Origin: Duganella sp. BuS-21
GTDB taxonomy: Bacteria > Pseudomonadota > Gammaproteobacteria > Burkholderiales > Burkholderiaceae_D
DNA length: 64,000 nt
Direction of reading: 5' to 3'
Assembly (NCBI GenBank): GCA_041874725.1
Contig: CP097466.1
Location: forward strand, 1,240,001 to 1,304,000
The notes under the pieces are model-generated. The model was not told where the DNA came from, made no database searches, and saw only the letters and a list, made by a program, of their open reading frames with translations. The position numbers and the translations under genes are program-made. How positions within the stretch are numbered: the stretch's first letter is position 1; each line of letters starts with the position of its first letter. This document shows positions 10,326 to 19,283 of the stretch, piece by piece.

Positions 10326-12353
10326 ATGAAAAAATTCTCCTTGGTGTCGCTCGCCGTATTTTCCGTCCTGGCCGGTTGCGGCGGTAGTGATAGCGCGCCC
10401 GAAGTGGTCAAGACGCCGATGACCGGTGTCTTCCTGGACGGCGCGGTGGAAAACCTGGACTATGTGGCCGGCACCGCCGCCAAGGCCAGCACCAGCGCCA
10501 AGGGCGAATTCACCTGCTATGCTGGCGACACCGTCAGCTTCAGCGTTGGCGGCATTGCACTGGGCAGCGCCGCTTGCGCCGCCACCATCACGCCGCTGCA
10601 GCTGGCCGGCGTCACCGACGTCAAGGACAGCAAAGTGGTCAACCGCCTGCTGGCCCTGCAACTGCTGGACGATGACAGCGATCCGTCGAACGGCATCAAG
10701 CTCAATGCCGACGTCAAAACCGCGCTGGCCACCAAAACCGCCGACTTCAACACCGCCGCCGATGTCTTCAACACCGCCCTCGGCGCCAACCTTGCCGCTG
10801 CCGGCGCCAAGTACGCGGCCCGCAGCGTCGACGACAGCCGCCGCGCGCTGGTGCGCGAGCACTTCGAGGATACGCTGGCTTCCAAGGTCGGCACGCCGGT
10901 CAACGAAACCTTCAACCAGACCACGCCGCTGGGCGCTGTGTCGGTGACGGTGACGCGCTACCAGGTGCAGGCCGCCGCCAGCTATTACATTCCCTACGAA
11001 GGCACGAATGCCAAGGTGAAGGAAGATTTCCCGCAAGGTTTCCTGCCATCCTACGGTTCGTCGATCGCTTTCAAGGGCACCAATGCCAATGGCGACCTGG
11101 AGTTCTACGGCCTGACCGATCGCGGCCCGAACGGCGACGGCCCCAACCTGCCGGCGCTGACCGGCACCGGCGTCATCGGCGCCAAGATTTTCCCGTCGCC
11201 GAGCTTTGCGCCGGCGTTTGGCGTAATTACCGTCGGCAAATCCGGTGCGGTGTTGGCTTCGTCTACGCCGATCAAGGCCTCGGCCACGGTGAAAGCCAGC
11301 GGCCTGGCTGTGCCTCCTGGCGCGGTGGGTAATTCGGCTGAAGTGCCGGTGATGGATGCGATGAAATACGACGCCAACAGCAAGGCCACATTTGACGCCA
11401 ACGGCATCGATACAGAAGCCATCGTCGTCGATAAGAACCGCAACGTGCTATGGGTATCGGACGAGTACGGTCCTTTCATCGTGAAGATCGATCCGGCCAC
11501 CGGCGTCATTCTGAACAAGTACGCGCCGGGCACCGGCCTGCCGGAGATCTTCCTGAAACGTCGCGCCAATCGCGGCATGGAAGGTCTGGCGCTGGATACC
11601 ACCAGCGACAAGCTGCACGGCTTCCTGCAAAGCCCGCTGAGCGATGGCAGCGCGCCATATTCCGTCACCGGCAAGAGCGAGCAGATCGAACGCTTTGCGC
11701 GCTTCACCCGCTGGACCGAGTTCGACCCGACCACCGGCAAGGCCGGCAAGATGTATGCCTACCCGCTGGATGGCGCCGATTATCAGGACGGCCGTACCGG
11801 CAACGCCAAGCTGGGCGATGTGGTCGCGCTGGGTAACGGCAAGTTCATCGTGATCGAACAGGGCGCCGCGCCTAGCGGCAAGGTGTTTAACAAGCTGATG
11901 CTGATCGAGATTGGTTCGGCCACCGACATTTCGGCCACCGCGTTCAACGCCGCCAGCTCCGACCTGGAGAAGAGCAGCATGGGCGGCGTGGCGGTCAACG
12001 GCGCCGACTGGAAAGCGGTCACCACGCTGAAGAAAACCTTGCTGCTGGACTTGAACGCCATCGGCTGGCTGGCCGAGAAAGCGGAAGGCTTGACCATCGT
12101 TGACGCCAACACCCTGGCGCTGGCCAATGACAATGACTTCGGCCTGAAGACCAAGGTGTTCGACGCCAACGGCAAGTCGGTCGACGACGCTGACGTCACC
12201 AAGTGCAATATCGACGCCAACGGTGTGATCATCACCAGCACTGCGGCCGGCTGCAATGCCGCCAATAGCATCCGCGTGGCGCGCGGTGCGGATTCGGAGC
12301 GTCCAAGCCGCCTGTGGCTGATCAAGTTCGGCAAGGCGCTGACCGCGTTCTGA
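10326..12353 (+). CDS. Esterase-like phytase-family lipoprotein
   Basis: This is a predicted lipoprotein of 675 residues. The signal ends in VLAGC, with Cys18 as the lipidation site. An N-terminal region (about residues 30-225) resembles small beta domains of surface lipoproteins. A C-terminal region (about 230-670) has the pattern of the esterase-like activity of phytase family: YGLTDRGPNGDGPN near residue 262, DTEAIVVDKNRNVLWVSDEYGPFIVKID, NRGMEGLALD and AEGLTIVDANTLALANDNDFG. Members are thought to act on phosphate esters outside the cytoplasm, but the substrate here is unknown. The PHO-box-like repeats upstream fit a phosphate-starvation role. The gene begins 70 bases behind the rRNA operon 1 terminator. 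Confidence 0.85.
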   Translation: MKKFSLVSLAVFSVLAGCGGSDSAPEVVKTPMTGVFLDGAVENLDYVAGTAAKASTSAKGEFTCYAGDTVSFSVGGIALGSAACAATITPLQLAGVTDVKDSKVVNRLLALQLLDDDSDPSNGIKLNADVKTALATKTADFNTAADVFNTALGANLAAAGAKYAARSVDDSRRALVREHFEDTLASKVGTPVNETFNQTTPLGAVSVTVTRYQVQAAASYYIPYEGTNAKVKEDFPQGFLPSYGSSIAFKGTNANGDLEFYGLTDRGPNGDGPNLPALTGTGVIGAKIFPSPSFAPAFGVITVGKSGAVLASSTPIKASATVKASGLAVPPGAVGNSAEVPVMDAMKYDANSKATFDANGIDTEAIVVDKNRNVLWVSDEYGPFIVKIDPATGVILNKYAPGTGLPEIFLKRRANRGMEGLALDTTSDKLHGFLQSPLSDGSAPYSVTGKSEQIERFARFTRWTEFDPTTGKAGKMYAYPLDGADYQDGRTGNAKLGDVVALGNGKFIVIEQGAAPSGKVFNKLMLIEIGSATDISATAFNAASSDLEKSSMGGVAVNGADWKAVTTLKKTLLLDLNAIGWLAEKAEGLTIVDANTLALANDNDFGLKTKVFDANGKSVDDADVTKCNIDANGVIITSTAAGCNAANSIRVARGADSERPSRLWLIKFGKALTAF

Positions 12354-12362
12354 TCTGATGTA

Positions 12363-12391
12363 GTGTCATGGTGGTGTCACAAGCTTGTCAT
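12363..12391 (+). promoter_or_regulatory. Triple PHO-box-like site upstream of the PEP-CTERM gene
   Basis: Three 7-base repeats follow one another with exact 4-base gaps: GTGTCAT (12363-12369), GTGTCAC (12374-12380) and TTGTCAT (12385-12391). The 11-base period is that of tandem PhoB sites. A TATTAA (12404-12409) twelve bases further on could be the -10 element, and the start codon follows at 12442. Confidence 0.75.
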
Positions 12392-12441
12392 ACGTTTATG
12401 GGATATTAATTGTTTGCTCATAACGACAAAGGGACACCACC

Positions 12442-14463
12442 ATGCCGATCGCACTGCCGAAATCATCTTCCGCCATTCAATTCCTGTTGCTGGCAGCGTC
12501 CATGGGCGCAGCCAGCGCAGCGGACTTCACCATCAATAGCGCCAGCTCTAGCGCGCAGACCCTGAATGTCGGCCAGACCGGCAATGTCACCGCCAGCGGC
12601 AACCTGAGCGTGAGCGGCGTCAGCGCCATCGCGGTGACCATTGGCGGTAGCAACACCACGCTGAACAACCTGGGCACCATCAAGCAAACCGGCACCGGCC
12701 GCGTGATCCGCGACAATGTCGGCGCGAAGAACCTGGTCATCAACAATGGCAGCACGCTCAACAGCACCGCGCTGCTGCAGGCCGCCGATGCCGATGTCAT
12801 CCAGATCAACAAGGCCGACGCCACCGTGGTGCTGAACAACTACGGCTCCCTGATTTCGCTGAATGCCAGCGCAGGCGGCGCCCAGGCGGTGGACTTCAAC
12901 GCCGTGACCGGCGCCAACGCCGTCAACAATTTCAGCACCGGACTGCTGAAAACCACCGATGCCGACGCCGTCCGTCCCGGCCTCAATGGCGTGGTGAATA
13001 ACAGCGGCAAGATTCGCTCAAACATCGTCGACCAGGTCAATGGCAGCGGCAGCGACGGTGTCGATGCGCAAAAGAATACCGGCGTACAAATTTTCAATCT
13101 GGCCGGCGGCTGGATCGAAGGCGGCCGCCACGGCATCACCGGCGAGCAGGCCGATGCGGCGACCAACTTCACCATCAGCGTGACCAACAGCGCCGGCGGC
13201 GAGATTCGCGGCCTGAACGGCTCCGGCATCAACCTGGACGGCGTCAACGCCAGGCAGACTGCCACCATCGTCAACAACGGTCTGATCAGTGGCTTTGGCG
13301 GCACCGGCGACGGCGACGGCATCGATGCGGACGGTATCGCCCATATTACCAATACCGGCATCATCCGTTCGCTGAATGCGGTCGGCACTGCCGGCAGCCT
13401 GGCTTTCAGCGAGGGCATCAGCGTGGGCGGCGGCGCCATCATCAATTCCGGCACCATTGAAGGCCTGGTCAGCGCGGGCAATATCAGCGCCGTCGGACGC
13501 GGCATCACCCTGGCCGGCATCGACATCGAAAGCGGCCCGCTGGCCGGCACGCGCCAAGGCTTGTACGCCGATGCCACCATCACCAACCAGAGCGGCGGCG
13601 TGATCTACGGCCAGAGCGATTCGGCCATCGTTACCGTGGGCGCGGCCAGCGGCCATGTGGTGACCATCTACAACAACGCCGGCGCCAGCATCATCGGCGG
13701 CGGCAGCCTCAACGCGGCCATCAAGACTGTCGCCGACAATACGGTGATCGTGACCGGCGGCATCGTCAATGGTTCCAGCAGCGGCAAGGCGATCGAACTG
13801 GGTAGCGGCGTCAACAGCGTGACCATCACCGGCGGGACGATCAGCGGCAGCATCAACGGCGGCAACGGCGTCCAGAATACCTTGGTGTTTGCGCCCGGCG
13901 CAGGCAACAGCTTCAGCTACGCCGACGCGATCTCCAACTTCAGCAAGGTGGAAGTGCAGAGCGGCGACGTGCGCTTCTCCGGGGTGAGCAGCTACAGCGG
14001 CGCCACCCAACTGAGCGGCGGCATCCTGACGCTGGACGGCGCGCAACGCCTGTCCGCCGACAGCGCCCTGATTCTCAACGGTGGCACCCTGCGGCTGAGC
14101 AATGCCGGCGCCGATGGCCAGACCTTTGCCAGCCTGACGCTGAGCGGCGATTCGTCGGTGCTGCTGGGCGGCTCGGCGCTGACCTTTGGCGCGCTCGGCG
14201 TCGTGACTGATGGCAAAACGCTGACTTTCAACGAAGCTGGCGCCGGCGCCTACGCTTTCCGCCTGCTCGGCGACTATTCGGCCGACGCCGGCTTCCTGGT
14301 GTTGCTGGGCGCAACCCATATCAACGGCCAGGGCGCTACCTACGCTTTCGACGGCACCTACACCAAGGTGCTGGCCGCCGTGCCGGAGCCATCGACCTAC
14401 GCCATGCTGTTCGCCGGCCTGGCGCTGGTCGGCGCAATCGCACGCCGCCGCACCAAGGTTTAG
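12442..14463 (+). CDS. PEP-CTERM sorted beta-helix surface protein
   Basis: This is a 673-residue exported protein. An N-terminal signal ends in AASMGAASA. The body is built of Asn/Gly/Ser-rich repeats (patterns such as IVNNGLISGFGG, INSGTIEGLV, VVNNSGKI) typical of right-handed beta-helix passenger domains of adhesin or autotransporter-like proteins. The C-terminus reads AAVPEPSTYAMLFAGLALVG followed by AIARRR. This is the PEP-CTERM signal: a VPEP motif, a hydrophobic helix and an Arg cluster, recognised by an exosortase. No autotransporter barrel is present. AAAGGGAC precedes the ATG. The triple PHO-box-like site upstream suggests phosphate control. No enzyme motif is recognised, and ligand and function are unknown. 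Confidence 0.85.
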   Translation: MPIALPKSSSAIQFLLLAASMGAASAADFTINSASSSAQTLNVGQTGNVTASGNLSVSGVSAIAVTIGGSNTTLNNLGTIKQTGTGRVIRDNVGAKNLVINNGSTLNSTALLQAADADVIQINKADATVVLNNYGSLISLNASAGGAQAVDFNAVTGANAVNNFSTGLLKTTDADAVRPGLNGVVNNSGKIRSNIVDQVNGSGSDGVDAQKNTGVQIFNLAGGWIEGGRHGITGEQADAATNFTISVTNSAGGEIRGLNGSGINLDGVNARQTATIVNNGLISGFGGTGDGDGIDADGIAHITNTGIIRSLNAVGTAGSLAFSEGISVGGGAIINSGTIEGLVSAGNISAVGRGITLAGIDIESGPLAGTRQGLYADATITNQSGGVIYGQSDSAIVTVGAASGHVVTIYNNAGASIIGGGSLNAAIKTVADNTVIVTGGIVNGSSSGKAIELGSGVNSVTITGGTISGSINGGNGVQNTLVFAPGAGNSFSYADAISNFSKVEVQSGDVRFSGVSSYSGATQLSGGILTLDGAQRLSADSALILNGGTLRLSNAGADGQTFASLTLSGDSSVLLGGSALTFGALGVVTDGKTLTFNEAGAGAYAFRLLGDYSADAGFLVLLGATHINGQGATYAFDGTYTKVLAAVPEPSTYAMLFAGLALVGAIARRRTKV

Positions 14464-14529
14464 GCGATATCAAAGCGGACCGACTCCCGGATTGTTACCT
14501 TCTCAGAGGTGACTCTGGGAGGAAAGCCA

Positions 14530-15441
14530 ATGGAATATGCGCAGCTGAAGCCCGGCCGCCGTTTTGCCCCGCTCCGTAGCCTGATGTATTACAGCCAGAG
14601 GCTGGTGACGCGCCCGTCGCTGCGCCGGATGGTGGTGCGCGCGCTGAGCGCCGCGCTGCGGTTGCGTCAGGGCTCGGGCCGGGAGCTGACCGCGGCCACG
14701 CCCGCCGAGGAGGCGGCCCTGTTCGATTTGCGCCGCAGCGGCTATGCGCCGCTCGGCAAGTTGCTGAATAGTGCGCAATGCGACGACATCCGCGCCTGGC
14801 TCAGCGATAAATTGCTGATCGACCGCGACCACAACCGTCCCGGCTTCACGCTGGCGCAGCGCAAGGAAGCGGTGCGCGTGGCCGATTACCATCTGCGCGA
14901 CGTGATTTCCTGCCCGCACATTCTGGCGCTGGCCAACAGTCCCGAACTGCTGGGCCTGGCGGCGCGCTATATGGATTGCAAGCCGACCATATCCGCGCTG
15001 GGCCTGCGCTGGTCGTTCCCGGTGACGGGCGACAACAGCGCCTTGCAGGCCTTCCACCGCGACTCCGAAGATTGGCGCTATCTGAAAGTGCTGGTCTACC
15101 TGACCGACGTGGATGACGGCGCCGGGCCGCATGTGTATTTGCACGGCAGCCATCTGACGCGGGCGCCGGTGCGCCTGCGGTTTTATAGCGACAGCGAAAT
15201 CACCGGCGCGCACGGCGCCGATATGCTGCTGACCGCCGTCGGCAAGCGCGGCTTCTGCTTTGCGGTGGACACGGCCGGCATCCACAAGGGCACAGCGCCC
15301 TCCTTGCATCCGCGTCTGATGTTGCAGATCCAGTATTCGCTGCTGCCCAGCTATGCCTATCGCTATACGCCGGAGCGCTATGACGGGCCGTTGGCGTTCG
15401 ATCCCTACGTCAATCGGCTACTGGTTCGTCCGGGCGTTTAG
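14530..15441 (+). CDS. Phytanoyl-CoA dioxygenase (PhyH) family protein
   Basis: This is a predicted Fe(II)/2-oxoglutarate-dependent oxygenase of 303 residues. The likely metal triad is the HRD motif in AFHRDSEDWRYL (His176, Asp178) and the distal His252 in DTAGIHKGTAP. An Arg in HPRLMLQIQY fits the 2-oxoglutarate-binding position. The substrate cannot be told, because the family includes hydroxylases for lipids, amino-acid conjugates and phosphonates. Given the neighbouring phosphorus genes, a phosphonate or lipid substrate is conceivable, but that is inference. The frame is open to a GTG at 14509. The ATG at 14530 is chosen because GGGAGGA lies just before it. The 3' end overlaps the convergent MFS gene by 32 bases. 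Confidence 0.82.
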   Translation: MEYAQLKPGRRFAPLRSLMYYSQRLVTRPSLRRMVVRALSAALRLRQGSGRELTAATPAEEAALFDLRRSGYAPLGKLLNSAQCDDIRAWLSDKLLIDRDHNRPGFTLAQRKEAVRVADYHLRDVISCPHILALANSPELLGLAARYMDCKPTISALGLRWSFPVTGDNSALQAFHRDSEDWRYLKVLVYLTDVDDGAGPHVYLHGSHLTRAPVRLRFYSDSEITGAHGADMLLTAVGKRGFCFAVDTAGIHKGTAPSLHPRLMLQIQYSLLPSYAYRYTPERYDGPLAFDPYVNRLLVRPGV

Positions 15442-16831
15442 CCTGGCTGATGGTTTCGCCGTCGGTCCGGCGCAAGGTGCGGAAGGTGAGCGCGGACAGC
15501 ACGGTCAGTACCGCCAGCGTGATGAAGGCGTAGTGCAGCGCAGAGGTCAGCGCCACGCGGTTCGACTGCGGCAGATCGCCGAGGAACCAGCCCGTGACCA
15601 GAGAGCCGGCGGCGAGGCCGAAACTCATCGACAACTGCTGCATCGAGCTGGCCATGGTGCTGGCCATGCTGGAATTGCTGTTGTCCACGTCCGCGTAGGC
15701 GATGCTGTTCATGCTGGAGAACTGCAGCGAATTGAAAAAGCCCAGGCACAGGCTGATTGCCACGATCACGTACAGCGGCGTGCCTTGCTGCACCAGCGCG
15801 AACATGCTGATGGTGGCGCCGATCAGCAGCGTATTCACGGTCAGCACCTGGCGGTAGCCGAAGCGCGCCAGCACCCGCGACGATATCACTTTCATGCCCA
15901 TGGCCGCTGCGGCGGACGGCATCATCAACAGGCCCGATTGCCAGGCCGGCAGGCCGAGGCCTAGCTGGTACAGCAGCGGCAGCAAGAAGGGCAGGCCGCC
16001 GACGCCGATGCGCGTAACGAAACCGCCCAGCACCGACACGCGGAAGGTGCGGATCTTGAACAGCGATAGCCGCAACAGCGGGAAGGGTGCGTCCTTGGCG
16101 TGCCACACATACGCCGCCAGCAGTGCTATCGAAATCAACAGCAGCACCGAGGCCGAGGTCACATCGAGCTTGTGTTCACCGAACACCTCCAGCAGCCATG
16201 AGAGCAGCGCCACGCCGGTGCCGAACAGCACAAAGCCGATCAGGTCCAGCGGCCGGGGCGCGTCGCCGTGGTAGTCCGGCATGTAGCGGTGGGCGAGGAA
16301 GATGGCCGCCAGTCCCACCGGCACATTGATGAAGAAGATGTCGCGCCAGGTCAGCCAGTGCACGATCAGGCCACCCACGGTGGGGCCGAGCAACGGGCCG
16401 ATCAGCGCCGGGATGATGACGAAGTTCATGGCCGCCAGCAGTTCGTGTTTGGGGAAGGTGCGGATGATGGCGATGCGCCCGACCGGCATCATCATCGCCG
16501 CGCCGAATCCCTGCAGCAGCCGCGCCGCCACCAGCATCGGCGGATTGACCGCCAGCCCGCACAACACGGAAGCGATGGTGAAGATGGCGATGGCCGTCAT
16601 GAACACGCGGCGCGTGCCGAAGCGGTCGGCCATCCAGCCGCTGATCGGAATCGAAACGGCGAGGCTGAGGATATAGCTGGTGACAACCGCCTTCAGGCTC
16701 AGTGGCGTGACCTGCAGGCTGGCCGCCATCGCAGGGATGGCGGTGTTGACCACGGTGGAATCCAGCTGTTCCATGAACAGGGTGGTGGCGACTACCCATG
16801 GCAGGTAGCGTTTGGCGGCGTCGGCATTCAT
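15410..16831 (-). CDS. DHA2-family (EmrB/QacA-type) MFS efflux transporter
   Basis: This is a 473-residue inner-membrane drug:proton antiporter with about 14 helices. Diagnostic motifs are DSTVVNTAIPAMA in helix 1, GWMADRFGTRRVF (motif A), RLLQGFGAAMMMPVGR (motif B) and LIGPLLGPTVGGLIV (motif C of exporters). The frame runs on to 16867, but MNADAAKRYLPWVVATTLFM is chosen because the upstream residues do not fit and would overlap the PHO-box-like repeats. It is divergent from phoD across a 95-base gap and converges on the PhyH gene. Substrates are unknown, and no periplasmic adaptor gene is adjacent. Confidence 0.87.
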   Translation of the reverse strand: MNADAAKRYLPWVVATTLFMEQLDSTVVNTAIPAMAASLQVTPLSLKAVVTSYILSLAVSIPISGWMADRFGTRRVFMTAIAIFTIASVLCGLAVNPPMLVAARLLQGFGAAMMMPVGRIAIIRTFPKHELLAAMNFVIIPALIGPLLGPTVGGLIVHWLTWRDIFFINVPVGLAAIFLAHRYMPDYHGDAPRPLDLIGFVLFGTGVALLSWLLEVFGEHKLDVTSASVLLLISIALLAAYVWHAKDAPFPLLRLSLFKIRTFRVSVLGGFVTRIGVGGLPFLLPLLYQLGLGLPAWQSGLLMMPSAAAAMGMKVISSRVLARFGYRQVLTVNTLLIGATISMFALVQQGTPLYVIVAISLCLGFFNSLQFSSMNSIAYADVDNSNSSMASTMASSMQQLSMSFGLAAGSLVTGWFLGDLPQSNRVALTSALHYAFITLAVLTVLSALTFRTLRRTDGETISQAKRPDEPVAD

Positions 16832-16838
16832 AGTGCGA

Positions 16839-16878
16839 TTGTCACACAAAATAAACCGAATGGTCACAGGCGCGTCAT
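16839..16878 (+). promoter_or_regulatory. PHO-box-like repeats upstream of phoD
   Basis: TGGTCAC (16861-16867) and GCGTCAT (16872-16878) are separated by four bases. A further TTGTCAC (16839-16845) lies 22 bases upstream of the first, which keeps the 11-base phase with one degenerate repeat between. TAAGTT about ten bases beyond could serve as -10. The site lies between the divergent MFS gene and phoD. Confidence 0.6.
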
Positions 16879-16926
16879 GTATCGGGCGTAAGTTGCGCTC
16901 ATCGCTATGGCAAGAGGGAGAGCACC

Positions 16927-18636
16927 ATGGAAGGACGCCGCACCTTTATTCGTCGCATGGCCGCGTCGACCGCGCTGCTGGGCGTGGCCGGTTGCACCAG
17001 TACCGCTGGCGGCATGGGCGACAGCGCGACGGCGACGACGGCGGGCTTCCGCCACGGCGTGGCCAGCGGCGATCCTTTGGCTGACCGCGTGATCCTGTGG
17101 ACGCGGGTGACGCCGCCGCAAGGAAGCGGCGACGCCGGCGACATCATGGTGCGCTGGCAGATGGCGACCGATGCGGCCATGCGGCAGGTGATCGCGCACG
17201 GCAGCGTGGCCGCCTCCGCGCGGCAGGACTACACCGTCAAGGTCGATCCCGCCGGGCTGCTGCCGGGGCATGTGTATTACTACCAGTTTGCGGTGGATGG
17301 CGAGAAATCGGTGGTCGGCCGCACCAAGACGCTGGCGCGCGGCGATGCCAGGCAAGTGCGGCTGGCGGTGTTCTCCTGTTCGAACTATCCGGCCGGGTAC
17401 TTCAACGTCTACGCCGACGCCGCGCGCCAGGATGGCATCGACGCCGCGCTGCATATCGGCGACTACCTCTACGAATACGACAGCACCGGTTATGCCAGCG
17501 GCAATGCCGAGGCGCTGGGCCGCGTGTCGGAACCGCGCGGCGTGCTGCTGCATATTGAGGACTATCGCCGCCGCTATGCGCAGTACCGTTCCGATCCCGA
17601 TCTGCAGGCCGTGCATGCGGCCATGCCCTTCATCACCGTGTGGGACGATCACGAAATCGCCGACGACACCTGGCGCGATGGTTCCATCGACCACAAGCCG
17701 GGCAGCGACGGCCCGTTCGCGCTGCGCAAGCTGGCGGCGGTGGCCGCATATCACGAGTGGATGCCGATCCGCGTGCCGGACATGGCGTCGCCGGACAAGA
17801 TCTATCGCTCCTTCGATTTCGGCGGCATCGTTGCGCTGCACATGCTGGATACGCGCCTGATCGGCCGCGACCAGCAATTGATGCTGTCTTCCTATTACGA
17901 CGAGCGTAGGCAGTTCGACGCGGAGAAGTACAAACAGGATGTGTGCTCGTCGCGCCGGCAGATGCTGGGCCGCGAGCAGATGGCTTGGCTGGAAGGGCAG
18001 GTAAGCCGCTCGAGCGCGCGCTGGCAGATGCTGGGCCAGCAGGTGCTCATGGCGCGCATGGAGTTTCCCACCGCCGTGGTGATGGGCGAATGCAGCAGCA
18101 CCGCTTATTCCGCATTGAAGAAACGCGCCGCCGCCGATCCGTCCTGCGTTACGCCGAAAGAGCAGGGCTGGCTGTCGGCGCCGACCTTGCCGTGCTACCT
18201 GGACTCGTGGGACGGCTACCAGGCCGACCGCGAGCAGGTGTTCGAGATGATGCAGAAACACCGCAAGAACCTGGTGGTGTTGGCCGGCGATACGCATAAC
18301 GCCTGGGCCAGCGATCTGCGCGATGCGCAGGGCCGGCAGGCCGGCGTCGAGTTTGCGACGGCGTCGGTGTCGTCGCCCGGCATGGAGGGCAAGTATCCAG
18401 ACCGCGATCCGGAGGACGTGGCGGGCATGATGGTGGACTTGATCGAACCGCTGTACTACGCGCAGACCAGCAAGCGCGGATACATGATCGTCACCGCCAG
18501 CCACGAGCAGGTGCGCTGCGACTGGCGCTTTGTCGATACGGTGCTCAAGCACGAATTCACGGCGGCCACGGAACGCAGCCTGCGCGTGCTGCCGGGACCG
18601 GGCAACCGACGTATCGAGGAGTGCCAGGGAAGCTAG
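16927..18636 (+). CDS. phoD: Alkaline phosphatase D (PhoD family), Tat-exported lipoprotein
   Basis: PhoD enzymes are Ca2+/Fe3+-dependent phosphodiesterases/monoesterases that release phosphate outside the cytoplasm. The 569-residue protein begins MEGRRTFIRRMAASTALLGV and continues AGC. It therefore has a twin-arginine motif followed by a lipobox with Cys23, so it is probably folded before Tat export and lipidated. Metal-site motifs of the family are present: FSCSNYP near residue 149, HIGDYLYEY near 178, WDDHEIADDTWRDG near 239 and LAGDTHNAWAS near 452. AGAGGGAGA precedes the ATG. PHO-box-like repeats upstream fit induction by phosphate limitation. Its stop codon overlaps that of the convergent bluB gene. 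Confidence 0.93.
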   Translation: MEGRRTFIRRMAASTALLGVAGCTSTAGGMGDSATATTAGFRHGVASGDPLADRVILWTRVTPPQGSGDAGDIMVRWQMATDAAMRQVIAHGSVAASARQDYTVKVDPAGLLPGHVYYYQFAVDGEKSVVGRTKTLARGDARQVRLAVFSCSNYPAGYFNVYADAARQDGIDAALHIGDYLYEYDSTGYASGNAEALGRVSEPRGVLLHIEDYRRRYAQYRSDPDLQAVHAAMPFITVWDDHEIADDTWRDGSIDHKPGSDGPFALRKLAAVAAYHEWMPIRVPDMASPDKIYRSFDFGGIVALHMLDTRLIGRDQQLMLSSYYDERRQFDAEKYKQDVCSSRRQMLGREQMAWLEGQVSRSSARWQMLGQQVLMARMEFPTAVVMGECSSTAYSALKKRAAADPSCVTPKEQGWLSAPTLPCYLDSWDGYQADREQVFEMMQKHRKNLVVLAGDTHNAWASDLRDAQGRQAGVEFATASVSSPGMEGKYPDRDPEDVAGMMVDLIEPLYYAQTSKRGYMIVTASHEQVRCDWRFVDTVLKHEFTAATERSLRVLPGPGNRRIEECQGS

Positions 18637-19283
18637 GCCGGCTGGTCCCAGCGGTTTTCGAACAGGATCTCATCGAACGGGCGGCGCTGGTCCCACTTTT
18701 CCAGCTCCAGCATGGGCGCGGTGGTGAACTCGTGGACCTGGCCCACGCATAACACGGCGATAGGCTGGCTGCCTTCCGGCATGCCGACGATGTCGCGCAG
18801 CCGCTGAGGGTCGAACATCGACACCCAGCCTGCGCCTATCCCTTCCGCGCGCGCGGCCAGCCAGAAGTTCTGCAGCGCGCAGGCGGCCGAGGCCAGGTCC
18901 ATCTCCGGCATGGTGCGGCGGCCGAAGACGTAGCGATCGCGCTGATCGACCAGGCCGACCACCAGCACTTCCGCACATTCCAGTATGCCTTCCACCTTGA
19001 GGCGCATGAACTCCTCCGCGCGCTGGCCCAGCGCTTCGGCGGTCTTGATGCGTTCTTCGTTCACGTGCTGGTGGATGCTGGCGCGCAGCGCGGCGTCGCT
19101 GATGCGCACGAAGCGCCAAGGCTGCATGTAGCCCACACTTGGACCGTTGTGGGCGGCGCCGAGGAAGCGTTCCAGCTGGCCCGGTTCAAGCGGGCCGCGC
19201 TTGAAGTGGCGCACGTCGCGGCGTTCGCGGATAGCGCGGTAGACGCCGGCGATTTCGGCGTCCGGGTAGGCGTGCCGGCTCAT
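18633..19283 (-). CDS. bluB: 5,6-dimethylbenzimidazole synthase
   Basis: BluB uses reduced FMN and oxygen to fragment the flavin, yielding 5,6-dimethylbenzimidazole, the lower ligand of cobalamin. The 216-residue product has the nitroreductase-like fold signature: [16 protein letters not shown] at the N-terminus, [20 protein letters not shown] and [17 protein letters not shown] longer open frame runs upstream to 20267, but that part is the wrong frame of cobQ. The start [10 protein letters not shown] at 19283 overlaps the cobQ stop by four bases (ATGA). It is the last gene of the btuB-to-bluB operon. Confidence 0.93.
   Translation of the reverse strand: MSRHAYPDAEIAGVYRAIRERRDVRHFKRGPLEPGQLERFLGAAHNGPSVGYMQPWRFVRISDAALRASIHQHVNEERIKTAEALGQRAEEFMRLKVEGILECAEVLVVGLVDQRDRYVFGRRTMPEMDLASAACALQNFWLAARAEGIGAGWVSMFDPQRLRDIVGMPEGSQPIAVLCVGQVHEFTTAPMLELEKWDQRRPFDEILFENRWDQPA

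Noticed and set aside
14464..14529. PHO-box-like repeat before the PhyH gene
   Set aside because: TTGTTAC and GGTGAC segments are present but lack the 4-base spacing and the GTCAT core.
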